Assembly (NCBI GenBank): GCA_029218485.1
Contig: JAQXRK010000182.1
Coordinates: 1 to 12,108, forward strand
Source of the DNA: a bacterium
Lineage (GTDB): Bacteria > Bacillota > Clostridia > Christensenellales > CAG-138
DNA: 12,108 bases
Direction: 5' to 3'
Part shown: piece by piece, positions 1 through 5,982 of the stretch
Numbering within the stretch: position 1 is the first letter of the stretch
How the letters are laid out: each line of letters begins with the position of its first letter
The notes under the pieces: model-generated
Database searches by the model: none
Seen by the model: the letters and a program-made list of their open reading frames with translations, nothing else
Told to the model about the DNA's origin: nothing
Made by a program: the position numbers and the translations under genes

Positions 1-837
1 GAAGATAAGAAGGAAAACTATGAAACGCGCGCCGAAATCGTGCAGGAGCTCATCGGCTATGCGCGCCAATTTGAAGCGGATCTCGGCGAGGGCGAGCACG
101 ATGTGCTGCAGGCTTTTTTGGAGACGGTCGCTCTCTTCGCCTCCACCGACGCCGTGGACGATGCCGCCGGTCAGGTTTCCATGATGACGCTGCACTGCGC
201 CAAGGGGCTCGAATACCCCATTGTGTTCCTGACCGGCATGGAGGATGGCCTGTTCCCCTCGCAGCAATCTCGCTACGACCCGCAAAAGCTCGAGGAGGAG
301 CGCCGGCTCTGCTATGTCGGCATTACGCGCGCGCAGAAGCGGCTCATCCTCACGCGCGCCGGGCAGCGTATGCTCTATGGACATATTGAAGCGGCCCTCC
401 CCTCCATGTTTCTCGATGAGTTGGCCGATGTCCTGCCGGAGCGGGAGGACAAGTCGCAGCAGAGCTTTGGCCCCGGGTATTCGTGGAATGCGGAGGACTC
501 CAGATCCGGCGCGTGGTTCGCGCCCGAACGCAGCGCGCAGCCGCGCCCGTTTGCCCGATTCGGTTCCCAAGCCTTTGGCGCGCAAACGCCCTCCAGACCG
601 GCAGCGCCCGCAGGCGCCGCTTCCTCTCCGGTCGTACCGCGGCCGGCGCCGACGCCCGTGGCAAAACCGATCGATGTCCGCACCGGTCAGCGTGTTCTGC
701 ACAAGACCTTCGGCAAGGGGACGGTATCCGACCTCTCCGGAAGCGGCAATAATCAGATTGTTGAGATCGTATTCGATAACGGGATGACCAAGAAGTTTGC
801 CGCGGCGTACGCGCCGATCACGGCAGCGGAGGATTAA
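1..837 (+). CDS. pcrA: ATP-dependent DNA helicase PcrA/UvrD family, C-terminal part (5' end outside window)
   Basis: This is the C-terminal 278 codons of a superfamily 1A 3'-5' DNA helicase used in repair and in clearing obstacles from DNA. The frame is open from base 1, so the gene begins upstream. Helicase motif V is visible as MMTLHCAKGLEY at bases 181-216. Motif VI is EERRLCYVGITRA at 295-333 and contains the arginine finger region. The usual 'HAAKGLEF' reads HCAKGLEY here. After the helicase core comes a Pro/Ala-rich, probably disordered linker (about 445-680). It ends in a small Tudor-like tail (about 682-826, beginning GQRVLHKTFGKGTV), the element that in PcrA binds RNA polymerase. That tail argues for PcrA over Rep. 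The ligA start follows 6 bp after the stop, and the ligA ribosome binding site lies inside this gene's end, so the two are co-transcribed. The identification as PcrA-type is secure; the upstream portion cannot be judged. Confidence 0.95.
   Translation, partial: EDKKENYETRAEIVQELIGYARQFEADLGEGEHDVLQAFLETVALFASTDAVDDAAGQVSMMTLHCAKGLEYPIVFLTGMEDGLFPSQQSRYDPQKLEEERRLCYVGITRAQKRLILTRAGQRMLYGHIEAALPSMFLDELADVLPEREDKSQQSFGPGYSWNAEDSRSGAWFAPERSAQPRPFARFGSQAFGAQTPSRPAAPAGAASSPVVPRPAPTPVAKPIDVRTGQRVLHKTFGKGTVSDLSGSGNNQIVEIVFDNGMTKKFAAAYAPITAAED
828..832 (+). promoter_or_regulatory. Ribosome binding site for ligA inside the end of pcrA
   Basis: GGAGG lies 11 bases before the ATG at 844 and overlaps the last codons of the helicase gene. 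This supports both the chosen ligA start and translational coupling of the pair. Confidence 0.7.
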
Positions 838-843
838 ACAGGC

Positions 844-2799
844 ATGGACAGACAGCAGGAATTGACCAAGCTTCTGAACGCTTACGGAGCAGCCTACTAT
901 GAGGCGGACGCGCCGCTCGTTTCCGACGCGGAGTATGACGCGCTGTACGATGAACTGGTGCAGCTTGAACAGGAAAGCGGCGTTGTTCTGCCGGACTCCC
1001 CCACGCGCCGGGTCGGCGGTGCGCCGCAGGCCGGCTTTGCACCGCACCAGCATCTGGCGCGCCTTTGGAGCATGGATAAGGTGCGCAACGAGGCCGGCGT
1101 GCGGGACTGGGAAGCGCGCGTGCGGAAGCTCGCCGCCGGTATGGGCGAACCGGATTTTGCGCTCGAATACAAGTTTGACGGGCTGACGATCAACCTGACC
1201 TATGAAGGCGGCCGGCTGGTAACCGGCGCAACGCGGGGCAACGGAACGACCGGCGAAACCATCACCGAGCAGGTGCGCACCATTCGCTCTCTGCCGCAGC
1301 GCATTCCCTTTGCGGGTCGCATGGAGGTGCAGGGTGAGTGCATCATGCGCCTGTCGGTTCTCGAAGCATGGAACCGCACCGCCGACGAGCCGCTCAATAA
1401 CGCGCGCAACGCGGCGGCCGGAGCGCTCAGGAACATCGACCCACAGGTGACGCGGGAGCGGATGCTCGACTGTTTCTGCTATAATGTCGGGTTTATCGAG
1501 GGCAAGACATTTCAAAACCAGCGCGAGATGCTTGATTTTCTCAGGGACAACGGCTTCCCCGTGAGCCCCTACATCCGCTACTGCGCCGGTACGGACGAGC
1601 TGCTCGCCGAAATCCGCGAGGCTGAAAAGACGCGCGGCACGCTGGACTTTCTGATCGACGGCATGGTCATCAAGGTGACGGACTTCTCCATCCGCGACCA
1701 GCTCGGAGAAACCGAAAAATTCCCGCGCTGGGCGATTGCTTTCAAATTTGCCGCCGAGGAAACGACCGCCGTGGTGGAGGATGTGACATGGGAGGTCGGG
1801 CGCACGGGGAAGCTGACACCGCTTGCGCACCTGACGCCCGTTGAGCTGGCAGGCGCCACGATCCGCCGGGCGACGCTGAACAACTATGATGACATTCAGC
1901 GCAAGCGCGTCGGCATCGGTTCGCGCGTATTCATCCGCAGAAGCAACGATGTGATCCCGGAAATCCTCGGGAGCGTTCCCGACGATACGCCGCTGCGGGC
2001 TGTGGAACGGCCGGTTCGCTGTCCCAAGTGCGGCGCGCATGTGGAGCAGCGCGGTGCGCATCTCTTTTGCACCAATTCCCTCTCCTGCCGTCCGCAGATC
2101 GTTGGCCGCATCGCGCACTACGCCTCGCGGGATGCGATGGATGTGGAGACGCTCAGCGGAAAAACCGCCGAGCAGTTGGTGGAGGCCTTCGGGATTGCGA
2201 CGATCCCCGAGCTGTACGAACTGACCGTGGACAGGCTGGTTCCGCTCGAACGTTTTGGGCAGAAGAAAGCGCAGAATCTCATCGACGCTCTGGAGCAGAG
2301 CAAGCACCGGCCGCTCGGTGCATTCCTGTTTGCGCTCGGGATACCCAATGTCGGCATAAAGACCGCGCGCGATCTCGCCAAACGCTTCGGCACGCTCGAG
2401 GCCGTGCGCTCGGCTTCGCTCGAAGCGCTGCTCTCCATTGACGATGTCGGCGATATCGTTGCAAGGAGCGTCCTCGACTTTTTCCAGGACCCCTCGATTG
2501 CCGCACAGGTGGACGCACTGCTCCGGCACGGCGTCGACCCGCAGGCGGAAATCTCCGCCGGTTCAGGCCTGCCGCTGACCGGAAAAACCGTTGTCGTGAC
2601 CGGAACGCTCCCCACCATGGGCCGGCGCGAGGCGGAAGCGCTGATCGAACGGATGGGCGGAAAGGCCTCCGGAAGCGTCAGCAAAAAGACAGATTTTGTT
2701 CTGGCCGGAGAAAACGCAGGCAGCAAGCTGGACAAAGCGCTCACGCTTGGCATCCCCGTGCTGGACGAAGCGGCGTTTCTGCAACTGATTGGAGAATGA
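844..2799 (+). CDS. ligA: NAD+-dependent DNA ligase LigA
   Basis: LigA seals nicks during replication and repair, using NAD+ to adenylate itself. At 651 residues it is close to the usual 660-670. The Ia domain is present (VSDAEYDALYDEL, about residues 26-38). The nucleotidyl-transfer lysine is K110 in EYKFDG. Other adenylation motifs seen are GECIM (E165), FLIDGMVIKV and AFKF (K301). An OB-fold follows at about 310-390. A Zn finger comes next with C393, C396, C409 and C415 (spacing CX2C-X12-C-X5-C). Helix-hairpin-helix repeats run through about 425-560, and a BRCT domain covers about 575-651. Two motifs differ from textbook LigA: RGNG replaces RGDG, and LWSMDK stands where MLSLDN is usual. 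Both may be features of this lineage. The ATG start is supported by GGAGG at 828-832. The gene follows pcrA by 6 bp, as in many Bacillota where pcrA-ligA form a pair. All catalytic residues appear intact. Confidence 0.97.
   Translation: MDRQQELTKLLNAYGAAYYEADAPLVSDAEYDALYDELVQLEQESGVVLPDSPTRRVGGAPQAGFAPHQHLARLWSMDKVRNEAGVRDWEARVRKLAAGMGEPDFALEYKFDGLTINLTYEGGRLVTGATRGNGTTGETITEQVRTIRSLPQRIPFAGRMEVQGECIMRLSVLEAWNRTADEPLNNARNAAAGALRNIDPQVTRERMLDCFCYNVGFIEGKTFQNQREMLDFLRDNGFPVSPYIRYCAGTDELLAEIREAEKTRGTLDFLIDGMVIKVTDFSIRDQLGETEKFPRWAIAFKFAAEETTAVVEDVTWEVGRTGKLTPLAHLTPVELAGATIRRATLNNYDDIQRKRVGIGSRVFIRRSNDVIPEILGSVPDDTPLRAVERPVRCPKCGAHVEQRGAHLFCTNSLSCRPQIVGRIAHYASRDAMDVETLSGKTAEQLVEAFGIATIPELYELTVDRLVPLERFGQKKAQNLIDALEQSKHRPLGAFLFALGIPNVGIKTARDLAKRFGTLEAVRSASLEALLSIDDVGDIVARSVLDFFQDPSIAAQVDALLRHGVDPQAEISAGSGLPLTGKTVVVTGTLPTMGRREAEALIERMGGKASGSVSKKTDFVLAGENAGSKLDKALTLGIPVLDEAAFLQLIGE
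2791..2795 (+). promoter_or_regulatory. Ribosome binding site deciding the start of the HypE-like gene
   Basis: GGAGA overlaps the final codons of ligA and lies 8 bases before ATG 2804. It would be useless for the alternative TTG at 2789, so it favours the shorter product. Confidence 0.6.
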
Positions 2800-2803
2800 A
2801 CCT

Positions 2804-3769
2804 ATGCGACTTGGAAAACTGGACAACGATACACTGGAACGGATTGTGCTGAGCAAGTTCCAAAAAACACGGCCCGAATCGCTGCGCGCCCCCGAAATCG
2901 GTGAGGACTGCGCGTGGCTCGATCTCGGAACGGATCTGGCCGTGCTCTCCTGCGACCCCATTACCTCGGCCTCCATCGCGCACCTCGGGCGGCTGACGGT
3001 ACACGTCAACTGCAACGACGCCGCAGCTGCCGGTGCGGAACCGGTTGGGCTGCTCGTCACCCTTTTGGCGCCGCCGAGCCTCACGGAGGAGCAGATCGGC
3101 CGCATTGCAGATGATCTTGCAGCAGCGGCAGCGCTCGCAAACGTCGACATTCTCGGCGGCCATACGGAGGTTACGGACGCCGTTACGCGGCCGATCACCA
3201 ACGCGGCGGTGGTTGCCCGCTGCCCCCGCGGACAGCTGATGCGCGGCATGCGGGCGGGCGACGATATCGTGATGACGAAGTGGGCGGGTCTCGAGGGCAC
3301 GTCCATCATCGCGGAGGATTTTCCTGCGCTGGCCGGCCGGCTGAGCGAAGCACAGCGGGATTCTGCGCGCGCGCTTCAGCACCAACTGAGCGTGACAGCT
3401 GAGGGCCGGTTCGGGGCGATGCACGGGGCGACGGCCATGCACGACGTTACGGAGGGCGGCGTGCTCGGCGCATGCTGGGAGATGGCGCATCTGGCCGGCT
3501 GCGGCATGCGGATCGATGTTGACGCGATCCCCGTTTTGACGGAAACGCGCGCGCTGTGCGAAGCTGCCGGGATCGATCCGCTTCGGCTGATCAGCAGCGG
3601 GAGCCTGCTCATCGCATGCCCCGACGGCGCCGCCATGGCGGAAGGTCTAAGCGCCATCGGCATTCCGGCGGCGGTGATCGCAAAAGCGGTAGAGGGCGAG
3701 GTGCGACAGGCCAATGGTTTGATCGTGGAGCCTCCCGAAGCGGATGAATTGTACCGCTTGTTTCCATAA
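2804..3769 (+). CDS. AIR synthase (PurM)/HypE-like family protein, substrate unknown
   Basis: This 321-residue protein belongs to the PurM/HypE/ThiL/SelD ATP-binding superfamily. The N-terminal half has GED (33-35), the VNCNDAAAAGAEP segment (68-80) and ILGGHTEV (116-123). The C-terminal half has DVTEGG (214-219) and SSGSLLIA (274-281). These are hallmark positions for ATP/Mg binding and dimerisation in the family. It is closest in style to HypE, the hydrogenase maturation factor. However, HypE ends in a PRIC-type cysteine that carries the cyano group, and this protein ends LYRLFP, so a true HypE role is unlikely. No other hyp, thi or pur gene is nearby. An upstream in-frame TTG at 2789 exists inside ligA. 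I prefer ATG 2804 because GGAGA at 2791-2795 sits 8 bases before it and the protein then starts MRLGKLDND, as relatives do. It lies 4 bp after ligA and is likely co-transcribed. The family assignment is firm; the function is unknown. Confidence 0.85.
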   Translation: MRLGKLDNDTLERIVLSKFQKTRPESLRAPEIGEDCAWLDLGTDLAVLSCDPITSASIAHLGRLTVHVNCNDAAAAGAEPVGLLVTLLAPPSLTEEQIGRIADDLAAAAALANVDILGGHTEVTDAVTRPITNAAVVARCPRGQLMRGMRAGDDIVMTKWAGLEGTSIIAEDFPALAGRLSEAQRDSARALQHQLSVTAEGRFGAMHGATAMHDVTEGGVLGACWEMAHLAGCGMRIDVDAIPVLTETRALCEAAGIDPLRLISSGSLLIACPDGAAMAEGLSAIGIPAAVIAKAVEGEVRQANGLIVEPPEADELYRLFP

Positions 3770-3786
3770 GCGATTTATGGTATGAT
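3758..3786 (+). promoter_or_regulatory. Candidate sigma-A-type extended -10 promoter for the yicC-remA-gmk-rpoZ operon
   Basis: A -35 candidate TTGTTT (3758-3763) is followed by exactly 17 bases and then TATGAT (3781-3786), which matches the -10 consensus at five of six bases. TGG immediately precedes it, giving the TGN of an extended -10. The predicted transcript start is near 3793, about 24 bases before the yicC ATG. The site lies at the end of the previous gene and in the short gap after it, an AT-rich patch in otherwise GC-rich sequence. This is a prediction from sequence alone; the -35 is weak (3 of 6). Confidence 0.6.
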
Positions 3787-3803
3787 AATTTGTCAGTGTT
3801 TGC

Positions 3804-3810
3804 AAGGAGG
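3804..3810 (+). promoter_or_regulatory. Strong ribosome binding site for yicC
   Basis: AAGGAGG lies 6 bases before ATG 3817. It selects this ATG over an in-frame TTG at 3790, which would place the site inside the coding region. Confidence 0.8.
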
Positions 3811-3816
3811 GAATGT

Positions 3817-4692
3817 ATGCACAGTATGACCGGCTATGGCAGGGGATCTGCCATGCATGATGGACGCGAAATCACGGTGGAGTTCAAATCGGTGAACCAC
3901 CGCTATCTCGATATTTCCATGCGCCTTCCCCGCCACCTTGCGTTTCTTGAGGATACGCTTCGTCAGCTGCTGTCCGCCCATCTCTCGCGCGGGCATGTCG
4001 ACGTGTTCGTCAACTACCGCAACACCCGCTCCGACGCACGCACGGTGCATATCGACACGGCGCTGCTGGGCGCGTATCTGACGGCGGCGCAGCAGGCTTC
4101 GGAACAGTTTGGCCTGCACAACGACATCGGTCTGAACGCCGCGCTGCGGCTGCCGGATGTTGCCGAAATCTGCGAGGCGGACGAGGACCGCGACGCGGTG
4201 ACAGCGCTCTGTTTTGAGGCCGGCACGATCGCGGTGACCGAGCTCAAGCAGATGCGGCTGCTGGAGGGCGAACGGCTCAAAGCCGATCTGTCCATGCGCA
4301 CCGATACGGTGCTCTCCCTGGCCGAACAGGTCGCTGCGCGCGCGCCGCTGGTGATTGAAGAATACCGGCAAAAGCTCAACGACCGGATTGAGCAGCTGCT
4401 CCAGACGACCGAGATCGACCGGGCGCGGTTGGCAACCGAGGTGGCGCTGTTTGCAGACCGGGCGAGCATCGACGAGGAGATCGTGCGGCTCCGCAGCCAT
4501 GTCGCGCAGATGCGGCTGCTGATGGCCGACCCGGAACCGGTGGGCAGAAAGCTGGACTTTGTGGTGCAGGAGATGAACCGCGAGTTCAACACCATCGGCA
4601 GCAAAGCCAACGACGGCACGCTGACCAACTGTGTGCTCTCCGGCAAAAATGAGATCGAAAAAATACGGGAACAGGTGCAGAACATCGAATGA
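3817..4692 (+). CDS. yicC: YicC/YloC-family endoribonuclease
   Basis: This 291-residue protein is a full-length member of the YicC family (YicC_N plus C-terminal DUF1732). Members in E. coli and Bacillus (YloC) have been reported as endoribonucleases acting in RNA turnover. The signature N-terminus MHSMTGYGRG is present, followed by VEFKSVNHRYLD (about 21-32). The conserved C-terminus contains DFVVQEMNREFNTIGSKAND and ends IEKIREQVQNIE. The start at 3817 matches the family N-terminus and is preceded by AAGGAGG. The stop overlaps the remA start by four bases (ATGA at 4689-4692), so translation is probably coupled. It appears to be the first gene of an operon with remA, gmk and rpoZ, the same order as in Bacillus. 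The identification is secure; the RNA targets are unknown. Confidence 0.96.
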   Translation: MHSMTGYGRGSAMHDGREITVEFKSVNHRYLDISMRLPRHLAFLEDTLRQLLSAHLSRGHVDVFVNYRNTRSDARTVHIDTALLGAYLTAAQQASEQFGLHNDIGLNAALRLPDVAEICEADEDRDAVTALCFEAGTIAVTELKQMRLLEGERLKADLSMRTDTVLSLAEQVAARAPLVIEEYRQKLNDRIEQLLQTTEIDRARLATEVALFADRASIDEEIVRLRSHVAQMRLLMADPEPVGRKLDFVVQEMNREFNTIGSKANDGTLTNCVLSGKNEIEKIREQVQNIE

Positions 4693-4985
4693 AGTACAAT
4701 GGAACCGGGCTCCGACTCGTCAATATCGGATTTGGTAACATCGTCTCCGCAGACCGGCTGATCGCGATTGTGAGTCCGGAGAGCGCACCGATCAAGCGCA
4801 TCATACAGGAAGCGCGGGAGGTCGGCCACCTGATCGACGCCACCTGCGGCAGGCGCACGCGCGCAGTGGTCATTACCGACAGCGATCATGTGATTCTCTC
4901 GGCGATCCAGCCGGAAACCATTGCCAACCGTCTCGATACCCCTGCCAGCGATTATGTCCCGGATGGGGATGAAACCAACAGCTGA
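4689..4985 (+). CDS. remA: RemA family DNA-binding regulator (DUF370)
   Basis: This 98-residue protein is a RemA homologue. In Bacillus subtilis RemA is a DNA-binding activator of biofilm-matrix and osmoprotection genes. The family core is highly conserved here: VNIGFGNIVSADRL (about 11-24), IVSPESAPIKRIIQEAR (27-43), LIDATCGRRTRAVV (48-61) and DSDHVILSAIQPET. Basic residues R23, R55, R56 and R58 match the region used for DNA contact in studied homologues. Compared with the roughly 85-90 residue norm it has a few extra N-terminal residues and a polar, acidic C-terminal tail (DTPASDYVPDGDETNS). The start codon overlaps the yicC stop, and no strong independent ribosome binding site is seen, so it probably depends on coupling. 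The role in this organism is inferred from the family; whether it controls biofilm genes is unknown. Confidence 0.95.
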   Translation: MKYNGTGLRLVNIGFGNIVSADRLIAIVSPESAPIKRIIQEAREVGHLIDATCGRRTRAVVITDSDHVILSAIQPETIANRLDTPASDYVPDGDETNS

Positions 4986-4993
4986 ACTACTTT

Positions 4994-5000
4994 CGGAGGA
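4994..5000 (+). promoter_or_regulatory. Ribosome binding site for gmk
   Basis: CGGAGGA lies 7 bases before ATG 5008. It rules out the long upstream in-frame extension that would overlap remA. Confidence 0.75.
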
Positions 5001-5007
5001 ATATGGA

Positions 5008-5634
5008 ATGAATCAGCACCACCGCAAGGGATTGCTTCTCGTCGTTTCCGGCCCTGCCGGCGTTGGAAAGGGCACGATCGACCGCGTACTGCTCGAGCGC
5101 AATACGAACATGCGTCTTTCGGTTTCCGCTACGACCCGCGCGCCGCGGCCCGGGGAGATCGACGGTGTGCATTACTTCTTCATCTCGGACGACAAGTTCA
5201 AAGAGATGGTGGAAAACAACGAGTTTCTTGAATACATGCATGTGTTCAACCTGCACTACTACGGCACCCCGCGCAGTTTCGTGGAAGAAGAGATCGCGAT
5301 GGGGCATGATGTGCTGCTTGAGATCGATGTGCAGGGCGCGATGCGCGTGCGCGAGGCCTATCCGGGCGCGGTTCTCGTCTTTATTGCCCCGCCCTCCATG
5401 GGCAAGCTCAAATCCCGGCTTGTGGGGCGCGGAACGGAAACGCCGGAGGTGATCGAGCGGCGCTTCCAAACGGCGTTCTCGGAACTGGAGTACATGAAGA
5501 AATATGATTATATCGTTGTAAACGATGTGCTCGATGTTGCCATCAGCCATATGGAGCACATTATCGATGCGGAGAAATGCCGCAGCGAACGGAACGATGA
5601 ACTTGTGAATAAGCTGTTGGGAGGAAACAACTGA
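5008..5634 (+). CDS. gmk: Guanylate kinase
   Basis: This 208-residue enzyme phosphorylates GMP or dGMP to GDP or dGDP with ATP, feeding GTP, dGTP and signalling nucleotide pools in the cytoplasm. The P-loop is GPAGVGKGT (residues 15-23, K21). The GMP-binding segment is SATTRAPRPGE (40-50) with Y56 in DGVHYFF. Further family signatures are LEIDVQGAMRV, FIAPPS, GRGTETPEVIERR and YDYIVVND. The length matches the family. The open frame extends upstream to 4921, but ATG 5008 has CGGAGGA at the right distance and gives the standard N-terminus with the P-loop near residue 15. The segment before YGTP reads FNLHY rather than the common YGNYY, a modest variation. It follows remA by 22 bp and precedes rpoZ by 1 bp, the conserved Bacillota arrangement. 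Confidence 0.97.
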   Translation: MNQHHRKGLLLVVSGPAGVGKGTIDRVLLERNTNMRLSVSATTRAPRPGEIDGVHYFFISDDKFKEMVENNEFLEYMHVFNLHYYGTPRSFVEEEIAMGHDVLLEIDVQGAMRVREAYPGAVLVFIAPPSMGKLKSRLVGRGTETPEVIERRFQTAFSELEYMKKYDYIVVNDVLDVAISHMEHIIDAEKCRSERNDELVNKLLGGNN

Positions 5635-5635
5635 T

Positions 5636-5839
5636 ATGATGAATCAACCGCTGAACGATCTGATCAAGAAGGCCGGATGCCGCTATATGCTTGTGACCGC
5701 CGTTGCGCAGCGCGCCCGGCAGCTGCAGGCCAATCCGGAAAAGCTCGGAGACCGCAAGCCGGTTACCGTCGCCGTTGAGGAATTGTACCACGATGAGCTG
5801 ACGCTCGAATACCCGAAGGAGTATACACAGCAGGGATAA
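5636..5839 (+). CDS. rpoZ: DNA-directed RNA polymerase omega subunit
   Basis: This 67-residue protein is the omega subunit, which helps fold and stabilise beta-prime in RNA polymerase. The conserved core is visible as PLNDLIKKAGCRYMLV followed by VAQRARQL and KPVTVAVEEL. The length fits Bacillota omega proteins. The gene starts one base after the gmk stop, with GGGAGG at 5619-5624 serving as ribosome binding site. A second ATG at 5639 is equally possible and would remove one residue. It is the last gene before an unusual structured spacer that separates it from priA. Confidence 0.93.
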   Translation: MMNQPLNDLIKKAGCRYMLVTAVAQRARQLQANPEKLGDRKPVTVAVEELYHDELTLEYPKEYTQQG

Positions 5840-5868
5840 ATTCCGCCGGACGATGAATCTGGTACGAG

Positions 5869-5903
5869 GCATATGGACGATGCGGCAAGCATTGTCCATA
5901 TGC
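5869..5903 (+). repeat. Near-perfect 15-bp inverted repeat (RNA hairpin) in the rpoZ-priA spacer
   Basis: The left arm GCATATGGACGATGC (5869-5883) and right arm GCATTGTCCATATGC (5889-5903) are complementary at every position except one G-U wobble. They enclose a 5-base loop GGCAA. In RNA this would be a long, stable stem. It lies 29 bases after the rpoZ stop, in non-coding sequence, and has no T-tract directly after it, so it is not a standard intrinsic terminator. Possible roles are a processing site (RNase III-like), an mRNA stabiliser, a protein-binding operator or a mobile palindromic repeat. I see no second copy in this window. Confidence 0.8.
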
Positions 5904-5912
5904 TGCGCTCTG

Positions 5913-5940
5913 AGCCCGCTTGCGGGCTATTGTGTGTTTT
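5913..5940 (+). terminator. Possible intrinsic terminator or attenuator before priA
   Basis: AGCCCGC (5913-5919) and GCGGGCT (5922-5928) are exact complements, separated by TT. Realistically this is a 6-bp stem with a CTTG loop. The following bases 5929-5940 are T-rich but broken by G (ATTGTGTGTTTT), so termination would be partial at best. The position after rpoZ, with no obvious promoter between it and priA, suits read-through attenuation more than a hard stop. Confidence 0.5.
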
Positions 5941-5964
5941 GGGAAGATTGCATGCTGTTGTGCC

Positions 5965-5974
5965 GGAGGGGAGG
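5965..5974 (+). promoter_or_regulatory. Purine-rich ribosome binding site deciding a GTG start for priA
   Basis: GGAGGGGAGG lies 8 bases before GTG 5983. The only other start in this frame further upstream, at 5920, would give an N-terminal extension containing CCC that no PriA should have, so this site fixes the start. Confidence 0.75.
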
Positions 5975-5982
5975 TTATCGGC

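Noticed and set aside
2741..3490. Two overlapping minus-strand frames of about 250 codons opposite ligA and the HypE-like gene
   Set aside because: They overlap each other and well-supported + strand proteins, with no family resemblance.
2804..3769. Naming this gene hypE
   Set aside because: The C-terminal cysteine motif required for HypE chemistry is absent and no other hyp gene is nearby.
5930..5960. A priA promoter in the T-rich part of the spacer
   Set aside because: TTGTGT at 5930-5935 could be a -35, but no -10 resembling TATAAT lies 16-18 bases downstream.
5920..5982. N-terminal extension of priA from an upstream start
   Set aside because: It would begin inside the GC-rich hairpin and add unconserved residues including three consecutive cysteines. 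GTG 5983 has a strong ribosome binding site and gives the family N-terminus.
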